From: Aerococcaceae bacterium zg-1292 | GTDB taxonomy: Bacteria; Bacillota; Bacilli; Lactobacillales; Aerococcaceae | DNA length: 64,000 nucleotides | Direction of reading: 5' to 3' | NCBI GenBank assembly: GCA_016126655.1 | Contig: CP065955.1 | Location: 1,781,001-1,845,000 of the forward strand | Shown: positions 54,649-62,582 of the stretch, in pieces | Layout of the letters: each line of letters starts with the position of its first letter | Numbering within the stretch: position 1 is the first letter of the stretch | Made by a program: the position numbers and the translations under genes | The notes under the pieces: model-generated | What the model saw: the letters and a program-made list of their open reading frames with translations, nothing else | What the model was told of the DNA's origin: nothing | The model's database searches: none

Positions 54649-56859
54649 TTAAGGAAGCGCAACTTCAACTTTCAACTGTTGAAATGGCCACTGCGACAAA
54701 CGAATAGCACCATACTTATGTGTTGATACATAAGGTATCCGGTGGTGTGCCAATCGTTTAATTACCTCCTGATGAGGATGCCCATATCGATTATTTTCAC
54801 CAGCAGAAATCAATGCCAATTGTGGATGAAGTTGCTCCAACAACGCAGAAGAAGTACTCGATTTGCTGCCATGATGCCCAGTTTTTAATAGTGTCGCTTG
54901 TAATTGCGGTTCTTGGCGCAATAATTTTTGCTCTGCGTCAATGGAAATATCACCTACATTTAATAACTGGTGACTCCCTAGACGAATTGAACTCACAATA
55001 GAGGCATCATTCGTTTTATCTGTATTCGTATAGATTTCTGGTGCATTAATCGTACGATGAAATTGGTTTGCCGTTACAAACGGTTGTCCAGGTGATAAAA
55101 CAATTACTTTGGTTCGCTTGGGTATGATATGCGCCATCTCCTGCCAAATTGGTTGTCCGCGTGTATGTTCAGAGATAATAATTTGTCGAATCGGAATTGC
55201 TTGGACTAACGCTAGTAAATTACCGATATGGTCGATGTCAGCATGCGTGATAACCACTCCTTCAAGATTGCGAATACCAAGCGCTTTTAATGCAGGTATA
55301 ATCGTTTTATCTGCATAATTAGGGTCAATACCACTCATCCCCTCACGACGCCAATCAGCACGTCCACCTGTATCGATTAACCACGCTTTATGACTAGCCA
55401 TTTGCGGCAATAACAATGCATCACCTTGTCCGACATCTAATATAATCGCTTGCGGCACCCAGGGAATATTTGCTAAACAACAACAGGCGACATAAGTAAT
55501 AAATGTTACTAGATACCGCCTTGGGTGTTGCGTCACCCAGAAACTCGCACTACTCCATAAGATTACTTGCCACAAAACAGATAGCGTTCCTACCACAATC
55601 ACTGGCTGCTTTAATAACACAAGACTGGTCAGTGGTTGTAATAATTGTTCTAACCATAACACCCCCGCTAAACCATTCGGAACAAATGTCAACAATGTCA
55701 GCCCGATCACGCAAGGTGTTAAAATAGCCATTAACCATTTTCCAATTAACCAACTCCATACAAATTGCAGCGGATACCATAGTGCTGATTGACCGATGGT
55801 TAAAGGCAATGAAAAGAGCAAACAAATCGTTGACGTTTCCCAATCCGGTAAATTTTTAGGCATCAATATCAACAAATAACTAATTAAAAAACTTAATTGA
55901 AAACTCATCGATAAGGCTAAATATGGTTTTACTAGCAGAAGTCCAATTGTTAATAAACTTAAGCGGTCCAGTCGCTGAATCGGTAATAATTTTGCTAAAA
56001 GTAACATCCCTACACTGCGAACCACTCCGATAGGAAACCCAGTAATATAGGCGTATACCAATAGTAGCACAATGACAAAACCATCCACATATTCTACCCA
56101 AATACCACAACGCCGCAATACATATTTTAGCTGTTTCCCCAGCCATGTAACATGTAATCCTGATAAAGCAAATAGGTGTATAACGCCTAATTCAATAAAA
56201 TACTGTTTTGACTGTCGATAGTGAGGCGACTGTATATTCCAAAACAGTTTATTATAGAGACTGAACAAGTAACTCGTATTCAATCGCTTGAAATGGGCAA
56301 TAATATTATAGCGCCAATGACTGAACTTAGAGCTTATCGATTGGACGGATTGTTTTGTAATAACTGCTTCGATTGTCAACTGATAATGTACTCCTTGACT
56401 CGCTAAATACTTTCGATAATCAAAAACACCAAAATTACGTGCTCTCGCCGGTTTTGTAATACTACCTTGCACTTGCCAGAGCATCACCTGATTATCAATT
56501 TGGTCTTCTAACCAGTCCCAACCAATCAAATCAATCGGTAGTTGATGCCCATCCACTAACAATGTACCACGACCACTGAACTGATTATTCTCGACTTGAA
56601 TATTATTGGGGTCAACTACGACAGACCATATGGTACTTTCTTGAGGTAAATGCGGTATTTGTAAAGAATACCAAGCAAAGCCAGTACTTACAATACTTAG
56701 TAAGAGAATCATCCGTTTCACTGCTCGATTGAAATAATATATCCGTAACAGTAAATATCCTGCCGCCACAAGCCAAATCCAATGTCCTGTTAGAACAAGT
56801 CTACAACTAATATAGACAGCCATGGCACAAAAAATAATATGATGACGCAATTGTTTCAT
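54649..56859 (-). CDS. comEC: DNA internalization channel ComEC/Rec2
   Basis: A 736-residue membrane protein. It has two N-terminal helices, an OB-like region, the competence domain with many helices (LGVIHLFALSGLHVTWLG), and a C-terminal metallo-beta-lactamase domain with THADIDHIGNL, GHHGSKSSTS and DVGQGDALLL. It carries single-stranded DNA across the membrane in transformation. The gene is intact and overlaps comEA by four bases. Needed pilus genes are not in the window. Confidence 0.95.
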   Translation of the reverse strand: MKQLRHHIIFCAMAVYISCRLVLTGHWIWLVAAGYLLLRIYYFNRAVKRMILLLSIVSTGFAWYSLQIPHLPQESTIWSVVVDPNNIQVENNQFSGRGTLLVDGHQLPIDLIGWDWLEDQIDNQVMLWQVQGSITKPARARNFGVFDYRKYLASQGVHYQLTIEAVITKQSVQSISSKFSHWRYNIIAHFKRLNTSYLFSLYNKLFWNIQSPHYRQSKQYFIELGVIHLFALSGLHVTWLGKQLKYVLRRCGIWVEYVDGFVIVLLLVYAYITGFPIGVVRSVGMLLLAKLLPIQRLDRLSLLTIGLLLVKPYLALSMSFQLSFLISYLLILMPKNLPDWETSTICLLFSLPLTIGQSALWYPLQFVWSWLIGKWLMAILTPCVIGLTLLTFVPNGLAGVLWLEQLLQPLTSLVLLKQPVIVVGTLSVLWQVILWSSASFWVTQHPRRYLVTFITYVACCCLANIPWVPQAIILDVGQGDALLLPQMASHKAWLIDTGGRADWRREGMSGIDPNYADKTIIPALKALGIRNLEGVVITHADIDHIGNLLALVQAIPIRQIIISEHTRGQPIWQEMAHIIPKRTKVIVLSPGQPFVTANQFHRTINAPEIYTNTDKTNDASIVSSIRLGSHQLLNVGDISIDAEQKLLRQEPQLQATLLKTGHHGSKSSTSSALLEQLHPQLALISAGENNRYGHPHQEVIKRLAHHRIPYVSTHKYGAIRLSQWPFQQLKVEVALP

Positions 56860-57485
56860 GGCTCCACCGTAATATATTCCAGCAATTGCTGCAGTGTTTT
56901 TTCTCCGATGCCACTAACATTCGTTAAATCCTGAACGGCGCGAAAAGAACCAAATTCCTGTCGGTACTGAATAATTGCCTCTGCTTTCTTTTGACCGATA
57001 CCGGGTAATGTTTGTAATTGCGCACTGTCTGCTTGGTTAATATTAATTTTACCTCCAGATTCCTGATTGGGTACACTCGCAAATGCTTGTGGAACAGCAG
57101 ACACTTCTGCCGTCGATTCTGCGATGCTAGGTACATAAATCATCATTTGATCGGTTAATAATTGTGCTTGATTAATTTGAGCGTCTGCAGCTTCTGGCAA
57201 CAGCCCACCAGCTTGTTCAATAACGTCCATCACACGACTTCCTTGTGGCAAACGATAGACCCCTGGTTTTTTAACTGCACCTTTAATATCCACATAAATT
57301 TCACTAGCAGTTTCACTAACTTCCTGATTTTCCAACACCGTTTCAGAAGCGATTGATTGCGTCGTTTCACCTACTTGAGACTGCCAATCAATTGTTTGAG
57401 GCGACGAAGCAATATTTTGATACCCTATTAATAGTAATACTGCAGCGCCAACCGCTAATACTCCTTTATACTTACGTTCAATCAT
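56856..57485 (-). CDS. comEA: Competence DNA receptor ComEA
   Basis: A 209-residue protein with an N-terminal anchor helix (VLAVGAAVLLLIGYQNI), a SLBB domain (IYVDIKGAVKKPGVYRLPQGSRV) and a C-terminal pair of helix-hairpin-helix motifs (LQTLPGIGQKKAEAII, TNVSGIGEKTLQQL). It binds incoming double-stranded DNA outside the membrane. The stop overlaps the comEC start, giving a coupled two-gene operon. Confidence 0.95.
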   Translation of the reverse strand: MIERKYKGVLAVGAAVLLLIGYQNIASSPQTIDWQSQVGETTQSIASETVLENQEVSETASEIYVDIKGAVKKPGVYRLPQGSRVMDVIEQAGGLLPEAADAQINQAQLLTDQMMIYVPSIAESTAEVSAVPQAFASVPNQESGGKININQADSAQLQTLPGIGQKKAEAIIQYRQEFGSFRAVQDLTNVSGIGEKTLQQLLEYITVEP

Positions 57486-57613
57486 CTACACACCTACTTT
57501 CTTCTCTTACCGATAAATACACGATTGCTTATTAAATCATTTTTATAAATTGCAGGTTGCAAAATTTTATTTATTATTTTGTGAATCTTTTCTCAAAAAT
57601 ATCTTGATAATGC

Positions 57614-57642
57614 TTAACAAAATTAAATAAATATGCTATATT
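57614..57642 (+). promoter_or_regulatory. Promoter of the FMN-binding-like gene
   Basis: TTAACA (57614-57619) and TATATT (57637-57642) are 17 bases apart, followed by a short leader and a strong TAGGAGGG site before the ATG. Confidence 0.65.
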
Positions 57643-57672
57643 AAGCGTATACTATTTAGGAGGGATTTCACA

Positions 57673-58725
57673 ATGAAATTATCAAAAGTATTAGTGTCAA
57701 GCTTACTCGTTTTATCAGCAGCCGCTGTGGCTGTACCTGTTGCACAACAAGCAACTGGTGATATCGCTATTGTTCAAGCGCAAGAAGATGCGTATACAAT
57801 TTACAGATATTATACCGCTGCACATGGAGATAAGGCATTTACTGCTGTATCAGTATTAGCAAAAGGTGATACAATTGTAGATACAATTATTGACGAATTT
57901 CAATTCACAGCTGCAGATAATGGCTTCACTGGCGTACCAAATGCCGATGGCGACTTCGGTGCTGGATTTGCTGAAGGACAAGTATTATTCAGTAAGTTAG
58001 AAAATAACGAAGCGTACTCTAAATTAATGGCTGAAAAAGGTGGCTCTACTGTTGCTTATGCTGATAACTTTGCAGCCATCGTTGAACAAGTTAAAGGTAA
58101 AACCGTTGAAGAAGTTCGTGAATTAGCAACAAAAGTTGAAGACTTGGGTGAAGACGGTGATGTTTCTGAAGTTGTTTCCGGTGCAACATTGGCTGATACT
58201 GCTAACTACTTAAAAGCAATTGCTGATGCAACAGAAAAAGGGATTGCTTATACAGGTGTAGCTAGCGATAGCGAAGAAGTAATATTAAAACAAGCATTAT
58301 CCGCACCACATGGTACAAAATCATTCGCATTGATTTCTACTGCAGTTAGTAGCGATAAAATTGTTGCAGCAGCTATTGATGAGTTCCAAATTAGCGATGC
58401 TGGTGGCTTTGAAGGTGTACCAAATTCTGACGGCGCATTTGCCGAAGGTTTGGCAGATGGTAAAGTATTATTCTCTAAAGTTGTTAACCAAGAAGCCTAT
58501 TCTAAATTAATGGCTGAAAAAGGTGGTTCTACTGTTGATTACCTAACAAACTTAACTGCAATAGCAGAATACACTTATGATAAAACAATTGACGAAGTAA
58601 AAGCTGGTATTGAAGAATTAGATGGCTTAGGCGAAGACGGTAAAGTGGCAGATGTTGTCTCAGGTGCAACCTTAGCAGATGCTAGCGGCTACTTACAAGC
58701 AATCGTTGATTTAGCAACAAAATAA
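57673..58725 (+). CDS. Secreted protein with two FMN-binding-like repeats
   Basis: A 350-residue protein: signal peptide (cleavage near VAVPVA or IVQAQE; no lipobox), then two homologous halves of about 150 residues. Each half has an HGxKxF start, IDEFQ, GVPNxDG, NxEAYSKLMAEKGGST and finally VVSGATLADxxxYL. SGAT, at residues 169-172 and 330-333, is the motif whose Thr is flavinylated by ApbE in FMN_bind proteins. The overall plan recalls the extracellular electron transfer protein PplA, which also has two such domains. No ApbE or quinone module is in the window, so the electron-transfer role is inferred. Confidence 0.65.
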   Translation: MKLSKVLVSSLLVLSAAAVAVPVAQQATGDIAIVQAQEDAYTIYRYYTAAHGDKAFTAVSVLAKGDTIVDTIIDEFQFTAADNGFTGVPNADGDFGAGFAEGQVLFSKLENNEAYSKLMAEKGGSTVAYADNFAAIVEQVKGKTVEEVRELATKVEDLGEDGDVSEVVSGATLADTANYLKAIADATEKGIAYTGVASDSEEVILKQALSAPHGTKSFALISTAVSSDKIVAAAIDEFQISDAGGFEGVPNSDGAFAEGLADGKVLFSKVVNQEAYSKLMAEKGGSTVDYLTNLTAIAEYTYDKTIDEVKAGIEELDGLGEDGKVADVVSGATLADASGYLQAIVDLATK

Positions 58726-58737
58726 TATAGTAGTGTC

Positions 58738-58764
58738 ACGGAGTCCTGACGGCTCCGTTTTTTT
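58738..58764 (+). terminator. Terminator of the FMN-binding-like gene
   Basis: ACGGAG (58738-58743) pairs with CTCCGT (58753-58758), followed by a run of T. It lies 12 bases after the stop codon. Confidence 0.85.
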
Positions 58765-58877
58765 GGTTGGAAAACGGAATTTGTCATCATTAGAAAAAAG
58801 TCTTTTCTACTTCAGAAAATGTGACACCTTAAATTATTTAACCAGCATTAGTCAAATTTTAATCACAACACAACAAA

Positions 58878-58932
58878 ACGTCAGAAACCTCGATTCAATA
58901 AGATTTCTGGCGTTATAAAAGTAGATAATATT
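58878..58932. repeat. Left direct repeat of the island (putative attL)
   Basis: A copy of the rpsD terminator region: 40 bases at 58882-58921 are identical to 61925-61964, and the wider 55-bp match has three differences. It ends with GATAATATT, which in the right copy runs into the rpsD stop codon. There is no rpsD sequence beyond this copy, so it looks like the duplicated target of a site-specific insertion. Confidence 0.75.
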
Positions 58933-58959
58933 CTCTGGTGCATCCTAGTAGTAGCATCG

Positions 58960-59001
58960 CTAGCACTTTTTATCCATTCGGTTTTTTATTGTGTCCACCA
59001 T
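58960..59001 (-). pseudogene. Truncated divergent ORF opposite the repressor
   Basis: A 13-codon frame (MVDTIKNRMDKKC) starts at 59001, close after a perfect AGGAGG, and stops before the left direct repeat. Its start region lies beside the repressor operators, where phages place cro or an excisionase-type gene. It is probably the stump of such a gene cut off at the island edge, or a leader peptide. Confidence 0.35.
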
Positions 59002-59052
59002 TTTATTCCTCCTATCGCTGTTGTTAAGGTCTTATTCAACCTTATAAATTAA

Positions 59053-59122
59053 GTCTAACGCGTTAGACAAAAATATTGAAAAGAAATTTTTGGAGTGGTA
59101 TTATATGTCTATTATGTTAGAC
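59053..59122 (+). promoter_or_regulatory. Repressor promoter with two matching operators
   Basis: The perfect palindrome GTCTAACGCGTTAGAC (59053-59068) and GTCTATTATGTTAGAC (59107-59122) share GTCTA/TTAGAC half-sites, with centres 54 bp apart. Between them are TTGAAA (59076-59081) and TATTAT (59099-59104), 17 bases apart. The second site covers the expected transcription start. This is a standard autoregulation layout for the downstream repressor. Confidence 0.75.
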
Positions 59123-59139
59123 GAAAAGAAGGATTTACA

Positions 59140-59898
59140 ATGCACATTGGAGTATTAATAAAAAAATATCGTGAAGACCATAAATTAAGTATGGCCGATT
59201 TCGCTAAAAAAGCCACTATTAGTAAAGCTTATGTTTCTGTTTTAGAAAAAAATAAAGACCCTAGAAATGGTAAACCGATAGTCCCCTCATTAGTTACTAT
59301 TCAAAACGTTGCAAATGGAATGGATATGACATTTGATGAACTCTTTAATTTGATAGCAGATAACGAATTAGTTTCCTCCTCTCCCGTTTCCACTCTAACC
59401 CGTATCAACAGCACTGCGAGCCAACTAAACGAAGACAAGCAGTTAGTCGTACTAAATACTGCTGAAGAACAGCTAGATGAGCAGAATAAAGTGCGTAATC
59501 TTGATGAGATTAGAGAACTTTATGCGGATTATCAAACCAGATATGATGACGTGAATGTATACGGTTCAGTAAGTGCCGGAACAGGTGTAGAAATTTATGA
59601 TAAAGTTGTGGAAACAGTCAAGGCCCCCGCTCCCGTTCCAAGCCACGATATCGCTTTGAAAGTATTTGGTAATAGTATGGCTCCATTGTTCCAAGACGGG
59701 GAAGTTATTTTTATAAGAAAGAAAAAAGAAATTAACCACGGACAAATTGGTGTATTCATCGTCAATGGACACGGTTTTGTAAAAAAACTATATAAAGGGA
59801 TAAATGAAGTAAAATTAATATCACTTCATTCTAACTACAAGGACATTGTACTGACAGAGCATGATGATATTCATGTTGTTGGCGTAGTGGTTATGTAA
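59140..59898 (+). CDS. XRE-family repressor with S24 (LexA-like) self-cleavage domain
   Basis: The start is ATG 59140 (MHIGVLIKKYRED), after GAAGGA. Residues 5-70 form an HTH_XRE domain (MADFAKKATISKAYVSVLE). After an acidic linker comes the peptidase S24 domain: cleavage site Ala146-Gly147 (VSAGTG), nucleophile Ser179 (GNSMAP), and general-base Lys215 or 216 (GFVKKLY). This is the CI/HdiR type, inactivated by RecA-dependent self-cleavage on DNA damage. It likely controls itself and the divergent stump, and perhaps once the prophage. Confidence 0.93.
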   Translation: MHIGVLIKKYREDHKLSMADFAKKATISKAYVSVLEKNKDPRNGKPIVPSLVTIQNVANGMDMTFDELFNLIADNELVSSSPVSTLTRINSTASQLNEDKQLVVLNTAEEQLDEQNKVRNLDEIRELYADYQTRYDDVNVYGSVSAGTGVEIYDKVVETVKAPAPVPSHDIALKVFGNSMAPLFQDGEVIFIRKKKEINHGQIGVFIVNGHGFVKKLYKGINEVKLISLHSNYKDIVLTEHDDIHVVGVVVM

Positions 59899-59908
59899 AA
59901 ATTGTGGA

Positions 59909-59938
59909 AGCTTTTACACCGGTAAAAGTGTAAAAGCT
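59909..59938 (+). terminator. Hairpin after the repressor gene
   Basis: AGCTTTTACAC (59909-59919) pairs with GTGTAAAAGCT (59928-59938), an 11-bp perfect stem 11 bases past the stop. There is no clear T tract, so termination strength is uncertain. Confidence 0.6.
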
Positions 59939-59966
59939 ATATCGAGTAAAAACGAGGAGAATTAAT

Positions 59967-60062
59967 ATGATTGCTGAATAAAATAAAGAAATCGGAGTTG
60001 CATCTATATTAATAACGATACTGTCATTATTAATATTGGAGAAGCGTGTGGAGTTAAAATAA
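59967..60062 (+). pseudogene. Small membrane ORF broken by a stop codon
   Basis: ATG 59967 follows CGAGGAGA with good spacing. The frame would give a 31-residue peptide with one hydrophobic segment (IGVASILITILSLLILEK), but codon 5 is TAA; a single CAA-to-TAA change would explain it. 60063-60194 has no gene that I can support. Confidence 0.35.
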
Positions 60063-60194
60063 ATCAAAAAAAATATATATGAGATGAAAAAAACTGTTTG
60101 TAAAAAGAAATATGAAGATTCAGACTTATGGTGAAAACTCTAAATCACTCATCAAAGTTGGAGATATTATACACATACTATAAAACTATGTTGA

Positions 60195-60223
60195 TTGACA
60201 AAAAGAAAAAAGTGTATTACAAT
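60195..60223 (+). promoter_or_regulatory. Promoter of the abiF-type RNA
   Basis: Consensus TTGACA (60195-60200) and TACAAT (60218-60223) are spaced by exactly 17 bases, one of the strongest promoters in the window. Transcription would start at about 60230. Confidence 0.85.
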
Positions 60224-60229
60224 GGCAGT

Positions 60230-60280
60230 GTTAGCACATCTGGAATGTGCACTAAGCTCACTGCCACAGTGAGCTTTTTT
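60230..60280 (+). ncRNA. Short structured RNA upstream of abiF, likely RNA antitoxin
   Basis: From the expected start, about 50 nt form two hairpins: GCACAT/ATGTGC (60234-60250, loop CTGGA) and AGCTCACTG/CAGTGAGCT (60255-60275, loop CCA). The second runs directly into six T and is an intrinsic terminator. GGCAGTG at 60224-60230 could pair with CACTGCC (60259-60265) if transcribed, as an alternative fold. The toxin ribosome binding site lies 5 bases after the T run. AbiF-family genes are known to have a conserved upstream RNA, reported to act as antitoxin; the assignment here rests on position and structure. Confidence 0.75.
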
Positions 60281-60297
60281 CGTTTAGGAGAATGTTT

Positions 60298-61245
60298 ATG
60301 ACACAATACTTGAACTACACAGAACAAATTAAAAAAATTGAATCCTATGGAGTTAAAATTGATAATGAAATTGAACTCCGTCTACATCTTAAGAGTTTCA
60401 GTTATTATTCATATATTAATGCGTATAAAAATAAAATTAAGTCTAAACCAAAAGGTTATTTTTCTACGTCAGATTTATTCTATATTTATATGTTCGATTT
60501 TGAAATACAAACTATTCTTTTCAAATATATCTTATTCATCGAACAACAACTTAAAGAGTTTCTCAATGAAATAATTTGTTCTAAAGGAAATGAGTTAGAA
60601 TTTAATTATTTAAACCCCAAAAATTATAGAGGAGAAAACACAGGTTCAAAATTGACATCTATCATTGCAAAAATTAGAACTAATCATGACCCGATAAAAT
60701 ATTATATAAGCAAGAAAACAAATACGCCACCTTGGGTATTTTTTAAACACATTGATTTTGGAGACACTCAATTATTCTATAAAATGCAAGTTAAAGAAGA
60801 CAAAGAGTATATTGTTGATAACTTCTATAATTTTTTACCGCATAACACAATTGAAATAAAAAAAGATTTATTTTCTAATTCTTTAGAATATATACGTAAT
60901 TACCGTAATGTGATTGCTCATGGTAATTCTTTATTTTTAAAACAATTCAATTCTAATGTAAATTACGCTCATTTTGTCAATCTATTCGGAGTCAATGTTG
61001 TTACTAAACAAGAATATGACGTGAACCTTCTTGGCAACGGTGATGCATTTGGTTTATTATTCCACGTTTTGTCACTGCAATGCAATCCAATATTACAAAG
61101 AATGTTCATAAAAGACCTTGAAGAATTATGGCGTAAAAGCAACTATCAATCAATAAAAGAAAAAATAATATACGTTTCAAACTTCAAAGAAGATTTTATT
61201 GACATATTATACCTGGTGCACGAATCGATACAAAAAGAAGTATGA
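60298..61245 (+). CDS. abiF: Abi_2/AbiF-family HEPN toxin (abortive infection)
   Basis: The start at ATG 60298 is seven bases after AGGAG; an ATG at 60292 is too close. The 315 residues fit the Abi_2 (AbiD/AbiF) family: an N-terminal YTEQIKKIESYGVKI and SYYSYINAYK, the family motif TPPWVFFKHIDFGDTQLFYKM (143-163), and the HEPN RNase motif RNVIAH (Arg203 to His208). AbiF has been described as a toxin held in check by an upstream RNA and as an ancestor of Cas13. Here the gene depends on readthrough of the RNA terminator, which would keep the toxin low. Intact and full length. Confidence 0.88.
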   Translation: MTQYLNYTEQIKKIESYGVKIDNEIELRLHLKSFSYYSYINAYKNKIKSKPKGYFSTSDLFYIYMFDFEIQTILFKYILFIEQQLKEFLNEIICSKGNELEFNYLNPKNYRGENTGSKLTSIIAKIRTNHDPIKYYISKKTNTPPWVFFKHIDFGDTQLFYKMQVKEDKEYIVDNFYNFLPHNTIEIKKDLFSNSLEYIRNYRNVIAHGNSLFLKQFNSNVNYAHFVNLFGVNVVTKQEYDVNLLGNGDAFGLLFHVLSLQCNPILQRMFIKDLEELWRKSNYQSIKEKIIYVSNFKEDFIDILYLVHESIQKEV

Positions 61246-61326
61246 CCCTGGTAGAATGATTAAAGTTTCAAATGAAACATTGAATAAAATAGATGTTGGC
61301 ATCAAAATAAATTTTAAACATAACTT

Positions 61327-61355
61327 TTGAAAATACATAAAAAGTTTTATATCAT
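61327..61355 (+). promoter_or_regulatory. Promoter of the second small RNA
   Basis: TTGAAA (61327-61332) and TATCAT (61350-61355), 17 bases apart, are followed within about 100 bases by an intrinsic terminator and no open frame. Confidence 0.55.
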
Positions 61356-61361
61356 GTAGAC

Positions 61362-61450
61362 ACGAATAAGCACTAGAAGTCTGACCGATAATCTCGGAAG
61401 AGCTAGTTGCGCAAAGTACCCCTTGTCTATATGATAACGGGTACTTTTGT
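61362..61450 (+). ncRNA. Candidate stand-alone small RNA
   Basis: About 90 nt between a promoter and a terminator (AAAGTACCC/GGGTACTTT, 61413-61447). The body folds into GCACTAG/CTAGTTGC (61370-61410) with an inner CCGA/TCGG stem and a purine-rich internal loop. No coding frame fits. It may be a second RNA of the island, perhaps linked to AbiF or to the lost prophage; the function is unknown. Confidence 0.5.
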
Positions 61451-61654
61451 TAAGGGAAGGAATTTTCAATCAAACCATTTAAAAAATTAGATGAGCAAGT
61501 TTTTTATGAGTACTGATACATACCTTAAAGGGGATTGTCAACAGTTTCTAAAAGGTGATAATTAATGATGATTTTTTATATTTTCATCCACTCTCTTGTT
61601 ATAAAAATTAAAAAGTGCGTTATATTTAAGTTATTAAAATACAGGAGGTACTAT

Positions 61655-61840
61655 ATGGTAAAAATATCAGCAAATGAAACCGAAATTGCTTTACTAGCAA
61701 ATAATACGGATTATATTAGTTTAACAGATATCGCTAAATACAGAGATAATGATACAAGTGCTGTTATACAAAATTGGTTGAGAAATAGAAATACAATCGA
61801 ATTTTTAGATTTATAACCCAGATTTTAACCCCCTCTAATT
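61655..61840 (+). pseudogene. KilA-N domain protein remnant
   Basis: A good AGGAGG and ATG 61655 open a 53-codon frame (VKISANETEIALLANN, YISLTDIAKYRD, WLRNRNTIEFL) that is the N-terminus of phage KilA-N proteins of about 280 residues. It hits a stop at 61816. Just after, another frame encodes NPDFNP, which normally follows in this family, so a small deletion broke the gene. The rest is missing, with the rpsD-side direct repeat coming about 80 bases later. Confidence 0.75.
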
Positions 61841-61920
61841 CGAGAGGTTTAGAAATGAGGCTGGATTCAATAAATTTATAAATCCGTTTAAAAATGTTAA
61901 AACCTCTAGAACCAAAAAAT

Positions 61921-61975
61921 ACGCCAGAAACCTCGATTCAATAAGATTTCTGGCGTTATAAAAGCTGATAATATT
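61921..61975 (-). terminator. rpsD terminator and right direct repeat (putative attR)
   Basis: ACGCCAGAAA pairs with TTTCTGGCGT around a 14-base loop, the terminator just after the rpsD stop on the minus strand. The same sequence recurs at 58878-58932, where one base of the stem differs. As an attachment site it would let an element insert without harming rpsD, since the terminator is restored. Confidence 0.8.
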
Positions 61976-62582
61976 AACCTTTTTTGTTGTAGTATTCTAC
62001 GACTAATGCTTCGTCAACTTCTGCATTTAATTCTGCACGTTGTGGTAAGCGAGTTAATGTACCTTCGAATTTATCTGCATCGTAAGAAACGAATTCTAAA
62101 CGAGATACAGTGTTTTCTAAGTTTTCTTTAACAATTGCTAATTCACGAGAAGCTTCTTTTAAGCCGATAACTTGACCAGGAGTTACTAAGTATGATGGAA
62201 TATCAACACGTTTTCCATCCACTGTAACGTGACCATGGTTTACTAATTGACGCGCTTGACGACGTGTCGCAGCAAATCCTAAACGATATACTAAGTTATC
62301 TAAACGAGTTTCCAATAAAGCCATGAAGTTTTCACCATGTTTACCTTCACGGATTTTACCTGCTCTCTTGTATAAAGTAGAGAATTGACGTTCAGTCATA
62401 CCATACATATGACGTAATTTTTGTTTTTCTTGTAATTGAGCACCGTACTCAGATAATTTTTTACGTTGGTTACCGTGTTGACCTGGTGCATAGTTACGTT
62501 TTGATAATTCTTTACCTGTTTCAGTTAATGAAATTCCTAAACGACGTGATAATCTCCAAGATGGTCCTGTATATCTTGACAT
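61974..62582 (-). CDS. rpsD: 30S ribosomal protein S4
   Basis: The 202-residue primary rRNA-binding protein starts [16 protein letters not shown], and YAPGQHG follows. The S4 RNA-binding domain ([31 protein letters not shown]) lies at about residues 92-122. The N-terminal zinc cysteines are absent (Cys-minus type). It is a single gene with a long leader, as in Bacillus, where S4 represses its own mRNA. Confidence 0.98.
   Translation of the reverse strand: MSRYTGPSWRLSRRLGISLTETGKELSKRNYAPGQHGNQRKKLSEYGAQLQEKQKLRHMYGMTERQFSTLYKRAGKIREGKHGENFMALLETRLDNLVYRLGFAATRRQARQLVNHGHVTVDGKRVDIPSYLVTPGQVIGLKEASRELAIVKENLENTVSRLEFVSYDADKFEGTLTRLPQRAELNAEVDEALVVEYYNKKG

Larger units (their letters stand above)
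58882..61964. mobile_element. Defence island / prophage remnant at the rpsD 3' end
   Basis: About 3.0 kb between two direct copies of the rpsD terminator. Cargo: an XRE/S24 phage-type repressor with its operators, a short RNA plus Abi_2/AbiF gene, a second small-RNA candidate, a broken small membrane ORF and a KilA-N remnant. DNA is more AT-rich than the flanks. No integrase, replication or structural gene is present, so it is a decayed or satellite element. Alternatively a tandem duplication of the terminator happened first; comparison with strains lacking the cargo would decide. Confidence 0.7.

Noticed and set aside
60224-60280. Terminator hairpin before abiF considered as simple end of an upstream gene
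   Set aside because: It has its own consensus promoter only 50 bases upstream and no gene between them, so a short RNA unit fits better.
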